A stretch of DNA of 12,626 nucleotides from Podochytrium sp. JEL0797 (GCA_027596195.1 JADGJG010000782.1:1-12626), one strand, 5' to 3'; counted from the first letter of the stretch, positions 1 through 8,192 are shown. Notes: generated from the letters alone by a model not told the origin. A program made the numbers and translations.

Positions 1-3000
1 CCCGCTTCCACCGCCACAGACACACTCCACATCCAGATCCAGCCACCCGCGCCAAAAGTTGCTCTGTCCCATGCGCGCTTCGAGGCAACGTATGCGTGTG
101 GAGTGGCGGGGACTCGGGGGAGGGTCATGCAGGCGAGGACGGTGTTGTTGGCGAGGAATCCGAGTCTGGTAGCGCTAGTTTTTTACAGCTGTTTTTTTTG
201 TGGCGAGGGTAGGCGTAAAAACTCATCTCATGCTATACACCAGACCACAGCCGTCCTCAAAACAAATAAACACCTCCTCCTCACCCCGTCGGGCGACCTC
301 AAACCGTCCATCAAAACGCACCTCGACGCCTTAATGGCCACCTCCAATACCCAAATCACATGCCAAGAATCAATCCCCTCCACATCCCCGCAATCCCTCC
401 TCTTCCCCCCCGCGGAACGAATGGACGTTGAAATCATGGGCACATGGTTCGACATCGAATCGTCGGCACGGATTCCGGCCTTGATTTATTTGGACGAGTT
501 GAATGGGTTTGTTTGCAAGACGGTGGAACTTGGGTTTGATTGTTATCCCATTATTGTGGGGAGGAAACGGGCCGTTTTGAACCGGGTGACGGATGATAGT
601 GGCGGAGCCAATATTTATTTGCCGAATGGGCTTGTGAAGTGTGTGGATGTGGTGGTGCCGGGGTCCGGGGGGTCGAGTAGCCCGACGCGGAGGATACCCG
701 GTGCTACTGCGACTAGTTCTCCCGCGGTACAGAACTCGGGAAAGCCGAATTTGATTTATATCACGGGGCCTGAGCAGGTCGTGGATGTGGCGATTGCGAA
801 ACTGAAGCATTTGATTTTGACCAAGGTGCGTTTGTGTTTTTTTGTTTTTGTTTTGCTCGCGTTTTCGAATACGGGTCACACGGACGTGACCTTGCGCGTG
901 CGTGCGTGCGCAAAGCGAGAGTTTTGGAGCGAAGCGAAACCGGGATTGCGGATATTGCGGATTCCCCCTTCGCAAAAATGTGGGGCGAAAGTGATTTTCG
1001 GGAAGGCGAATCAGATTACGCGCGGGTTGCAACGCGTTCTGTTTTGCATGGGAGCCACCCCCCCCCCTCTCTCTGTCTCCCAAGTCTCTCCTATCCCCGA
1101 AAGTATTGCTTCTTTCGCAGCCTTCCATCGCCGCCACGTCAAAAACTTGCCCAAACCTTCCACGAAAAAGAACAAAATTCCTTCGAAACAACCCCCCCCC
1201 CCCTTCAACCCCAATTTCCAAAAATCTAACCTCCACCTTCACAGAAACAATCCCTAATCCACAAACAAATCCGCCTCATCCGCCGCAAAATCGACTGGCT
1301 CATCACCTCCCACCGCGATAAGGTGCACAAAATCATGTACGACAATGGCGTTCACCTCGAACTCCCACCACTCGGTTCCACGCTCTCCACCGTCGATGTG
1401 ATTGGAGATAACGTTGTGTATATTGAACGTGCGATTCGCGCTTTAATGGAACTGGTACGCCCCCCCCCCCCCCCCTCCTCCCGCTCCCATTGAAAAGTGG
1501 CTAACGCGTATGACCAGGTCTGCGACTTTTACATGGCCAACCTTCAAATCGACCCATCCACCCCAAACACAGCCCTCGCGTTGACAAAACAAAGTCTCCC
1601 AGCCATCTCACAATCCGCACGCTGCGAAATCATCACGAGTAACCAAGGCCTGGAAATTTACGGTCCAAAGTTCGCAGTCAAGACGGCTGTGAGGATGATT
1701 TGCGAGGTGGCGAGTTTGAGTGTACGTATACTCCCCTATCGCGGTTTCGAAAAGCGGCGCCACTGACCTCTCGGAAACACAACACACAAACAGCCTTACA
1801 TCCGAGAAGTCACATTCCACCTCGAACTCCCCCTCGAACACAAGGAATTCATCAACGGCAAAAAGTCTGGCAAAATCAACAAAATCACAAAATCGTGTGG
1901 ATGTGCCGTCACGTTCCATGAAGACCTCAATGAGTACAATATGGTGATTGATGTGTCGAGTAGTGCGGGTGGGGTTGCGATGGAAGGGTTGCAGTTGTTG
2001 GAGGTAAACTTTTGAATCCCCCCCTTTCCCCATCAAACTCGTTGTGTTTGCTTATCTTTCGATGGACTGGTTTTGTAGGAAGAACTCCCCGCCGAAATGT
2101 CTTTCTTCATCCCCGAATCGTATCATAAGCGGATTATCGGAGTCGGCGGCAAAAACATCCAACGCATCATGAAGAAATTCGGCGTCTACGTCAAATTCAG
2201 CAACGCCGAAGAATTCTCGCTCCTCGGTGGATACCACGAAAACCGGGACAACGTCATCGCCCGTACCCCCGCCAAAAACGCCGAAAACCTCCAACTGTTG
2301 AAGGACAGTGTGTTTGAGGTGGTTGGGTTCGTTAGCGACGTTACGGGGACAGTGAGTATCCCACGGGTATTGCATCGCAGTGTGAAGGGGGTGCAAGGGT
2401 TGGTTGTGAGTGGGATTGAGCGCGGGTTTGGAGTCAAGGTTGTGTGGCCGGATAAGGAGAGTGGGAGTGATGAGGTGAGGGTTGTGGGGGGGGAGAGGGA
2501 GGTGGGGTTGGTGAAGGTGGAGTTGATGGTGAGTGTTTTTTCCTCTTCATTTTTACCACCCACTTCTCAAACTGTATCACACGCACAAAAAAAACAGAAC
2601 CTCGTCCCAGACGTGCACACCTTCTCCCTCCCCTCCACCCCACTCGCCGTCTCCACCCTCGCCTCAGACGACTTCCGCCTCCACTTCCTCCCTCGCCTCT
2701 CGCAAGACCTCACCGCCGAACTCCACCTCCACCTCACCCCCTCCGAAATCACATTTATCGTATACACGCGTCCACGTGGAAACCCACACTGGGACCTCGT
2801 GCAACACCGTGTGTGGGAGTACCTCTCGCGTCATGGGGTGTCCATCCAATCCGCGCTTCCAGAGCAGAAACGGAAATCGGAGTCGGGTTCGTCGCCGAGT
2901 AAATCGTATGACTCGTTTCACCACTTCAACTCTGCACTCTTGTCTTCCACCACGAGCGACGAAAAAAACCAACCCGCACTCTCGTCAAGCCCGTACAACC

Positions 3001-4389
3001 TCTTCCCACCCCCTTCCACATCCCCTTCCCCACGCGCGACAACGCCTCAACAACATCACGCGCTCCCACCTCCACGGATCCAAACTGCAACACCTACAAA
3101 CACTTTCCGCGCGCCTCCGCAGTCGGCGTTCATACATCCTTCGCATAGCCTTCTTGGTTCGGCCCTCGCCACGGGTGGGTGGCCGCACAGTGCGCATTCT
3201 AGTACCTCGTTTTCGCAGCAGCAAGGAGGACAGCAGGATATGTTTGGTGCAGGTATTTTCGGGCACACGGAGTTTCAAGCTCCAAGTGGGGATGCGTTTG
3301 TGCGGGGACAGCAGCAGCAGCAGCAGGGAGCGGGGGAGGAGATGTTGGATCAGTTTGCCGGGTTGAACGTTTCAAGGAATCGGAGTAGTGGTGGTGGCGG
3401 CGGTGTGAAACTTTCGATTGGGGAGAGTGAAGGAGGTGAGAATCCCGCGCGTTGTTTGTTTTCGAATCTGCATGCTCACAACTCACATTTCGAACTTAGA
3501 CAATGAAAACGTAACCTTCGGACCTTCCACAATCTACCAACTCCTCTACCCCCCCGCTCCTTCTTCCACCTCCGACTTCAACCCACTCCACCTCCTCCTC
3601 CAATCGCTTGACCTCTCTTCCCACATTTACGCGTTCGAAGCACACCACATTGACTTCAACACGCTCCTCACACTGTCTGAACAACAACTGGCGCAACACG
3701 GCGTCACTGCATTTGGGGCCAGGAAGCGGCTCGTGAACGCGATACGGAGGGTGAATGCGGAAAAGTTGCAGCGGCAGAGTAATCAGCAGTTTGGGACGGG
3801 GATTGGTGGTGGTGGAGGCAGTGGGAGGAGGGAAATGGGTCAGCAGCAGGGACAGCATCAACCACCTGTAGGACAGAGCCCGTTTATCTTTGATATGCAG
3901 CAGGAAGAGGATCAGCGGATACAACAGCAACATCGCCAACAACCGTTTCAGTCTTATCAGCAACAGCAGCAATACCCGTCGATGCAGAACGCGTCGATGC
4001 TGCAACAGCAACAACCACCGCATACCCCACTCCAAGGCGGCCTGTTGACCCCTTCGGCGACCTTGTTTGACTTTTCGATGGTGCAAGGTCAGTCTCAGCA
4101 ACAACAGAGTCGGCGAACACCGAGTCCGATTCTGCAGCAGATGATGATGCCGCAGGGTATGATGGGGTACGGGTCTCAACAGCAACAACAGCAGCAGGGA
4201 CAATTTCGGCAACAACAACAGCAGATATACCAATCCCCGTTTGCACCGTTGGGTGGCAGTGTTGGGCAGCAGTTGCCGTCTCCGGAGGTGGGGCCGTCGA
4301 CGCCGGTGGGGCAGGGGAGGGGAGGGTTTATGAGTCCTTCGAATTTTCAGCAGCAGCAGCAGCAGAAGCCGCAGGATCGAAAGGGGTGA
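1..4389 (+). CDS. Bicaudal-C-like multi-KH and SAM domain RNA-binding protein (5' end outside window)
   Basis: Proposed exons: <1-168, 244-825, 1245-1454, 1518-1721, 1794-2003, 2079-2528, 2598-3435 and 3500-4389 (TGA). All junctions are GT-AG and keep one frame for about 1183 visible residues. The frame is open from base 1 with no convincing start, so the gene begins upstream. Residues 1-608 read as roughly eight KH-like modules. Most lack a canonical GXXG loop; the clearest is GVGG at residues 479-482, and GKKSG at 410-414 is a variant. A SAM domain lies at about 914-973 and ends in the typical LxxxGVxxxGxRKRLVxAI pattern. A Gln-rich, low-complexity tail follows. KH arrays plus a C-terminal SAM are the hallmark of Bicaudal-C, a cytoplasmic mRNA-binding regulator whose SAM can polymerise. 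An RNA-regulatory role here is inferred. The first junction (168/244) is the least certain: it was chosen because it keeps frame and joins KH-like sequence. Confidence 0.85.
826..1244 (+). other. Expanded 419-nt intron of the KH/SAM gene
   Basis: The donor is GTGCGT after an AAG codon and the acceptor is CTTCACAG. It is several times longer than the other introns of the gene (63-75 nt). It contains a T-rich start, two adjacent hairpin-forming inverted repeats (874-913), a doubled ATTGCGGAT (about 945-962), and C runs at 1058-1067 and 1192-1203. It shares a GAGAGTTT...GAGCGAAGC motif with the long intron of the downstream dehydrogenase gene. Open frames crossing it do not resemble KH sequence, while splicing restores a clean KH module. 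Confidence 0.75.
874..913. repeat. Two adjacent short inverted repeats inside the intron
   Basis: GGTCAC at 874-879 pairs perfectly with GTGACC at 886-891 across a 6-nt loop. Immediately after it, TTGCGC at 892-897 pairs with GCGCAA at 908-913 across a TGCG-repeat loop. Both can fold in DNA or in the pre-mRNA. No function is known to me. Confidence 0.7.
1455..1517 (+). other. Intron with a 16-base C run
   Basis: A 63-nt GT-AG intron between two phase-0 KH exons. A run of 16 C lies at 1460-1475, directly after the GTACG donor. A GCTAAC branch-point-like sequence lies about 15 nt before the CAG acceptor at 1515-1517. Removing it joins ...ALMEL to VCDFYM in frame. Confidence 0.75.
2529..2597 (+). 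other. Stop-free 69-nt intron, length divisible by three
   Basis: The donor is GTGAGT and the acceptor AAACAG, with a pyrimidine-rich interior. It is 23 codons long, contains no stop, and keeps frame on both sides, so both the spliced and the retained forms would be translatable. The encoded Ser/Pro/Thr-rich segment does not look like part of a domain, so I call it an intron. Confidence 0.65.
3300..4375 (+). repeat. Gln-codon-rich low-complexity tracts in the KH/SAM gene
   Basis: Runs of CAG/CAA codons encode poly-Gln stretches, at about 3309-3326 before the SAM exon junction and repeatedly at about 3840-4220 and 4350-4371 after the SAM domain. CAG and CAA are mixed in most tracts, so they are not pure trinucleotide microsatellites. 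Long Gln-rich tails are common in fungal RNA-binding proteins that assemble into granules. That role is inferred here. Confidence 0.8.
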
Positions 4390-4587
4390 AGGGGGGTGAA
4401 GGGGGGGTGTGTGGTGGTTGGACAGTTTTTTTTTTTTTTTGTATTCCCTCGTATTATTTTTACTTCAGCGTTTGGCTATTTATGTTGTAACTTGTTTTTT
4501 GTTTGAGTAGTACCACAATATCAGAGTTTCTTCCGGTAGACGAGTGTGGCGCGCGAAACCCACGTGCGCAAAAAACAAATCCAAAAA
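4390..4587 (+). promoter_or_regulatory. KH/SAM 3' flank and dehydrogenase promoter region
   Basis: The spacer between the KH/SAM stop and the dehydrogenase start holds G-rich sequence, a run of 15 T at 4426-4440, and TTGTAAC-type sequence near 4486, which may serve 3'-end formation. A CACGTG E-box-like palindrome at 4561-4566 lies 21 bases before the dehydrogenase ATG. The assignments rest on position only. Confidence 0.4.
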
Positions 4588-5948
4588 ATGAGCATTTCTC
4601 GCGTCAGCATCGTCGGGGCGGGTCTTATGGGCGCAGGCATTGCCCAGTCCATTGCGGCAGCGCCTCTTCTGATTCAGAGGGGAGTGCAGGTGACGCTGGT
4701 CGATGTGTCCCAGGTTTGTTTGTCCTAGTTGTTCTTGACTTGTTCCTAGTCTCACTCCCAGCGCAACTAGGACCGCATCGACAACGGAAAGAAAATCATT
4801 GTTCAGTCTTTGGGGAGAGTCGCAAAGAAGAAGTTTGATGCGGATGCTGTCAAGATGAAGGACTATGGTACCTAGTAATAGTACTAGAAATTCAATCCCG
4901 ATTCATCCCGTATCACTCACTCGCTCCTTGATGTATAGTCGATTCCATCGTGTCTGGAATCCACTTCAAGACGGATGCCGGCCACGCTGCCTCAGAGAGC
5001 GATTTGATTATCGAAGCCATTGTCGAGAATTTGGACGCGAAGCAGAAACTGTTCAGGTTTGAATTCCTCCCTTTTCTCGCCCTTAAAGAATACAACTAAC
5101 TGTACAAAACCCAGAGAACTCGACTCCCGCGCCCCCAAATCCACCATCTTCGCCTCCAACACTTCCTCCCTTCCCATTGCCGAAATCGCCAAAGCGACCC
5201 TCTCGCGTCGCGACCGTTTCGCGGGTCTCCACTTTTTTAATCCCGTTCCGCAAATGAAATTGGTCGAGATTGTGCGTACTCAGGAGCTTTCGGATCCCGT
5301 GTTTGCGAGTTTGAAGGAGCTTGTGGTTGGAATGGGCAAGGTTGGGGTGGAGTGTAAGGATACTCCCGGGTTTATTGTAAGTTGATGATGTGGAGCGTCG
5401 AGAGTTTCGAGAGTGAGCGAAGCATCATTGACGCGGAGCGACGAAAAAAGAGCACTCTCGCGGCAGCGGCAGCGGGCGGGCAGGCGCGCACGAGCGCGCG
5501 GCTCGACGCGAAGCGTCAAAAGAAAGTGAGCGAAGCGAACAAAGAAAGAGTGGACAGAGGGGACATAGGAGTTCGATCTGAAGCATCAACACCCATCAAT
5601 CCCCACACCCATCCATCCTAAACCCCTCCCCTTCCAAAAAAGGTCAACCGCCTCCTCGTCCCCTACATGCTCGAAGCCATCCGCCTCGTTGAACGCGGCG
5701 ACGCCTCAAAGGAAGACGTCGATATTGCCATGAAACTGGGGGCAGGGTACCCCATGGGTCCCTTTGAGCTTGCCGATTACGTGGGTCTCGACACGACCAA
5801 ATTCATTTCGGAGGGGTGGTTCAAGGCTGGTAAAGGGTTGCAAGGGAAGGAGATTGTGGAGCCGCCTGCGAGTCTTGTGGAGTTGGTGAAGGAGGGGAAG
5901 ATGGGAAGAAAGAGCGGGGAAGGGTTTTATGGGTATGGCAAGAAGTGA
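4588..5948 (+). CDS. L-3-hydroxyacyl-CoA dehydrogenase (HADH type)
   Basis: Exons: 4588-4713, 4771-4867, 4939-5056, 5115-5376 and 5643-5948, giving 302 residues. The start is the first in-frame ATG, in an A-rich AAAAAATGAG context. The enzyme oxidises L-3-hydroxyacyl-CoA to 3-ketoacyl-CoA with NAD+, the third step of beta-oxidation. An N-terminal Rossmann loop reads GAGLMGAG (residues 10-17). The LHFFNPVP block carries the catalytic His153, with Glu165 twelve residues on. Ser132 and Asn203 fall at the spacings of human HADH Ser137 and Asn208. The C-terminal dimerisation domain, with its [12 protein letters not shown] block, is complete. Length matches the family of about 300 residues. No clear mitochondrial presequence or SKL-type peroxisomal signal is seen (it ends GYGKK), so location is open. 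The 3-hydroxybutyryl-CoA dehydrogenase subgroup is also possible. Confidence 0.93.
5377..5642 (+). other. Expanded 266-nt intron of the dehydrogenase gene
   Basis: The donor is GTAAGT after PGFI and the acceptor AAAAAAAG before VNR; splicing restores the conserved FIVNR block. The other introns of this gene are 57-71 nt. The extra sequence is GC-rich and holds inverted repeats (5408-5460, 5484-5499, 5505-5517) and two GTGAGCGAAGC motifs (5413-5423 and about 5526-5536). It resembles part of the long KH/SAM intron, so a small repeat insertion is likely. Confidence 0.8.
5399..5540. repeat. GC-rich repeat with nested inverted repeats and GAGCGAAGC motifs
   Basis: CGAGAGTG at 5408-5415 is the exact reverse complement of CACTCTCG at 5453-5460. 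GCGCGC (5484-5489) and GCGCGC (5494-5499) flank a 4-nt loop. GACGC (5505-5509) and GCGTC (5513-5517) flank GAA. The block 5399-5423 resembles 916-936 of the other long intron (CGAGAGTTT followed by GAGCGAAGC). No transposase or target-site duplication was recognised. Confidence 0.6.
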
Positions 5949-6305
5949 GAGTGTCAGTGAGTTTTGAATAAGACGGAAGCGCTTCGAAAGAGAAGATAAA
6001 GACGCGTCCAAAGAAGCCGTTGAAATTGCAATGATTCTGGGCTCCAGGTACCCCAAGGGTCCCTTTGAGCTTGCCGATTACGTCGGTCTCGACACGACCA
6101 AATTCATTTCGGACGGGTGGTTCAAGGCTGGCAAAGTGTTGCAAGGAAAAGAGATTGTGGAGCCACCGAAGAGTCTTGTGGAGTTGGTGGAGGGGGGAAA
6201 GTTTGGGAAAAAGAGTGGGGACGGGTTTGATGGGTATGGCAAGAAGTGACAGTGTCAGCGTCCTTTGGAGAAGATTGGTGTTGAAAGAAAAGATAAAGAA
6301 CTGCG
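5676..6305. repeat. Tandem duplication, period about 301 bp
   Basis: Unit 1 runs from about 5676 to 5976 and unit 2 from about 5977 to 6277. They share the coding end of the exon and the sequence after the stop (GTGA[G/C]AGTGTCAG and AGATAAAG). After the second stop the AAAGATAAAG motif recurs at about 6288-6298, so the trace runs slightly into a third unit before similarity is lost. Confidence 0.75.
5977..6249 (+). pseudogene. Orphan tandem duplicate of the dehydrogenase terminal exon
   Basis: This stretch repeats the last exon of the upstream dehydrogenase gene at a period of 301 bases and ends at the same GYGKK-stop. Over the final 66 residues, from YPMGP to the end, 56 are identical. The frame is open from 5968, with a TGA at 5965-5967, and has no stop before 6247. 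The exons for the NAD-binding domain, the catalytic His/Glu and the FIVNR block are missing, as is an equivalent splice acceptor. Several changes are non-conservative (G to V, A to K, Y to D), consistent with relaxed constraint. It is most likely a partial-duplication pseudogene. An alternative last exon is possible but less likely. Confidence 0.85.
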
Positions 6306-6493
6306 TGTCAAATGGACTTTGCCTGCCGCTTATCTGATGATAAATTCAAAAGTCAATCAAAAAAAAACTTCCCTGGGTGCACGCAAATGCAGAAATTGTT
6401 TTGTGATCTCGGCACAAGCCCAGACAAGCCCGCGGCAAGTGGTACAAAAAGAGAGATCCCTCCTTATCGCCTCAAAACAACTTGTACCCAGAA
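6250..6493 (+). promoter_or_regulatory. Upstream region of the CBM18 gene
   Basis: This holds the decayed end of the 301-bp duplication (to about 6305) and then AT-richer sequence with an A9 run near 6360. I see no clear TATA box, no RNA gene and no conserved coding signal, so the promoter role is by position only. Confidence 0.3.
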
Positions 6494-7119
6494 ATGTCGT
6501 CGCGCGATCAGGAATCAAGCACTCACTTTCTTCAAGTAGACAAAACTGAAACCACAATCACAACCCCGGTGTCCACCAAGTTGTCGAGATGGTTGAAACT
6601 CACCCTCTGTGTCTCGCTTGCCGTCAATCTCGCCTCTGTTACCAGCGTCATCACAGTACTCCGCCAGTCCACCACAGAACGCGAATCTCCCGCATCGCCT
6701 TCCAACCCCGCCGCCGACTTCAAGAACTCAACATCCGAGATTGATGATTACGTGTCAGTGGCAGGCGCCGCCATCTCTCCACCTCCCATTTCCACCAACG
6801 GAACCTGTGGCACCGCCTCCAACAATCAAATCTGCGCAGGCTCCAAATTCGGAAACTGCTGCTCCGCCTCTGGATCGTGTGGCTACACGACCGCTTTTGC
6901 GGCACAGGGTGTCAACCTGGCTTCGGGTTGTGCGGGTTGCCTCAGCATACGAACCCCATCTCGCAGGATGGGACGTGCGGAATCAAGCAGAATGGGCAAG
7001 TAGGGTGTATTGACTCTTTGTTTGGAAATTGTTGTTCAAAGTGGGGGTGGTGTGGGTCTGGGTCGAAGTGGTGCGGACGCGGGTGTCAGAATAGCTTTGG
7101 AACGTGTTCTTTTTCGTAA
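6494..7119 (+). pseudogene. Membrane-anchored protein with two chitin-binding CBM18 modules, frameshifted
   Basis: The start is the ATG at 6494. Residues 1-32 are polar, about 33-56 form one hydrophobic segment (signal anchor, type II), then comes a Ser/Thr/Pro stalk. The first CBM18 begins TCGTASN and contains GNCCSASGSCG. At the T4 run 6895-6898 the frame changes. The expected CGTGCQPGFGLC continuation of the same module lies one frame over, together with a second complete CBM18 (about 6981-7110, FGNCCSKWGWCG) ending at TAA 7117-7119. Read without the shift, the frame ends early at 7003. One T fewer than expected accounts for it, so this is either a true pseudogene or a homopolymer read error. 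If whole, the protein would display chitin-binding modules at the cell surface. No catalytic domain is present. Confidence 0.8.
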
Positions 7120-7229
7120 GCATATTAAAAGGGTTAATGAAGGTCCGCGAAAATGGTGCATTTAAATTGAAGCAAGGCGGAATACCCTCAATTCCCCCCC
7201 CCCCCTCCCCAATATGGAAAGACGCTTGT
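7120..7229. other. Convergent spacer with a 12-base C run
   Basis: A short spacer between the + strand CBM18 gene and the - strand 7TM copy 1, so it holds both 3' ends. A run of 12 C lies at 7194-7205. ATATTAAAAG and ATTTAAATTG near its left end are AT-rich and could serve 3'-end formation. Confidence 0.4.
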
Positions 7230-8192
7230 TCATTTCTCCCTTCTCTCTAGATTGGAATTTGACTGGCCCCTCTTGTATGATCCAGGTATCGCGGGCAGTG
7301 CAATTTTTGAGCCTCCAGCAAGTGATCCCTTCTTTAGATCTCCGGCACTCAACGCCGAAGCTTTCTTGACACTCGAAGCCAGCTCATTCGAATCACATTC
7401 GGTCAACGCAAACTTCATCCATACCCACGCAGCAATCGTGCACCATAGTAAAATATCCTTAAAAGCCCAGCACACCAAATAAACTCGTCGCAACGCCGTC
7501 TCTTCCAGTGCCGGGTCCAAAAATTCCGCCAACATCGCGAGGCCCGTCACACCAAGCGCCGAGGTTGCACACAACGTGCCCGCGAGTCCATACGTGGCGA
7601 TTATGAGGAATCGCGGCTCAATCGCTTGTATTTCCAAATCTCTCGAAAGTCCCCAAATGTATTTCGCAAACTGGAAAGCGTAATACATGTCCAGGCTGAG
7701 GGACAACGCGCCGGAGGCGACTTGAGAAATGAGAAAAAATGGGTGGATGGCGCTGCGTGTCCAGATGATTGCTGCGACCGGGAGGAGAGTCACGGCACAG
7801 GAGGTGTATAATGTGTACGTGAAGAAAGTAAACACGGTTTTGGACGATTGACGCTCCAGGATAGGTTTGGCGCGGATCCAGGAAAGGAGCAGATAGCGTG
7901 ACTGCGTAATTGCAAGTAAAAAACATGCAACAATCATCCAAGCGGGTTGACGTCTGTCCGATCTGTTATATAACAGCAGGGCCAAATTAAAGAGTGCCCC
8001 AGAAACCACGAGAACAACCAAATGAATGTTGGCGGGGGATTTGAACGGAGATTTGCCGTTTTCGGAGTTCGTTATGCGCCCGAGATGCCATAAAAGTAAC
8101 ACGAGCGTGATAACATCCAAGAAAGCCCGCAGAATAGGGAAATTATTGCAGATTGTAGACAGGAGAACGTCAGAGTCGGTTGAGTTGGCCAT
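7230..8192 (-). CDS. Seven-transmembrane protein of unrecognised family, copy 1 (intact)
   Basis: A single exon of 320 residues. I chose the ATG at 8192, giving MANSTDSD, because copies 2-4 start at the aligned position (MNNATDSD or MDNTTDSD). Seven hydrophobic segments are visible, with basic loops after segments 1 and 3 as expected for an outside N-terminus. An N-X-T glycosylation sequon sits at residues 3-5. Conserved blocks are NGKSPFKSPAN after segment 1, LLLSWIRAKPIL at segment 3, FQFAKYIWGLSRDLE after segment 5, and a Lys-Asp pair in segment 7. The Ser/Lys-rich tail contains LPAIPGSYKRG. This copy differs from the others at RRQPAW, where they read RRQ[LI]DW. I do not recognise the family. 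A receptor-like role is inferred from topology only. Confidence 0.88.
   Translation of the reverse strand: MANSTDSDVLLSTICNNFPILRAFLDVITLVLLLWHLGRITNSENGKSPFKSPANIHLVVLVVSGALFNLALLLYNRSDRRQPAWMIVACFLLAITQSRYLLLSWIRAKPILERQSSKTVFTFFTYTLYTSCAVTLLPVAAIIWTRSAIHPFFLISQVASGALSLSLDMYYAFQFAKYIWGLSRDLEIQAIEPRFLIIATYGLAGTLCATSALGVTGLAMLAEFLDPALEETALRRVYLVCWAFKDILLWCTIAAWVWMKFALTECDSNELASSVKKASALSAGDLKKGSLAGGSKIALPAIPGSYKRGQSNSNLERREK

Noticed and set aside
370..1242. Long open frame on the - strand (290 codons) opposite the KH gene
   Set aside because: It is Arg/His/Pro-rich, has no domain, and lies antisense to spliced KH exons. It is a by-product of codon composition.
2533..3366. Second + strand open frame (277 codons) overlapping the KH/SAM gene
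   Set aside because: It is Ser/Arg/Pro-rich, without domain or start context, in another frame of a well-supported exon.
3496..4233. Leu-rich open frame on the - strand (245 codons)
   Set aside because: The Leu runs are the antisense reading of the CAG/CAA Gln tracts. It is not a membrane protein.
5399..5540. Intronic inverted repeats as a complete transposable element
   Set aside because: No transposase, no clear terminal repeats at the insertion ends and no target-site duplication were seen. Only a repeat call is justified.
5382..5621. Ser/Arg/Ala-rich open frame of 79 codons
   Set aside because: It lies wholly within the dehydrogenase intron, and splicing there restores the conserved FIVNR block.
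5968..6249. Duplicated dehydrogenase exon as an independent small gene
   Set aside because: It has no start in a good context, no upstream exons, and no NAD-binding or catalytic residues.
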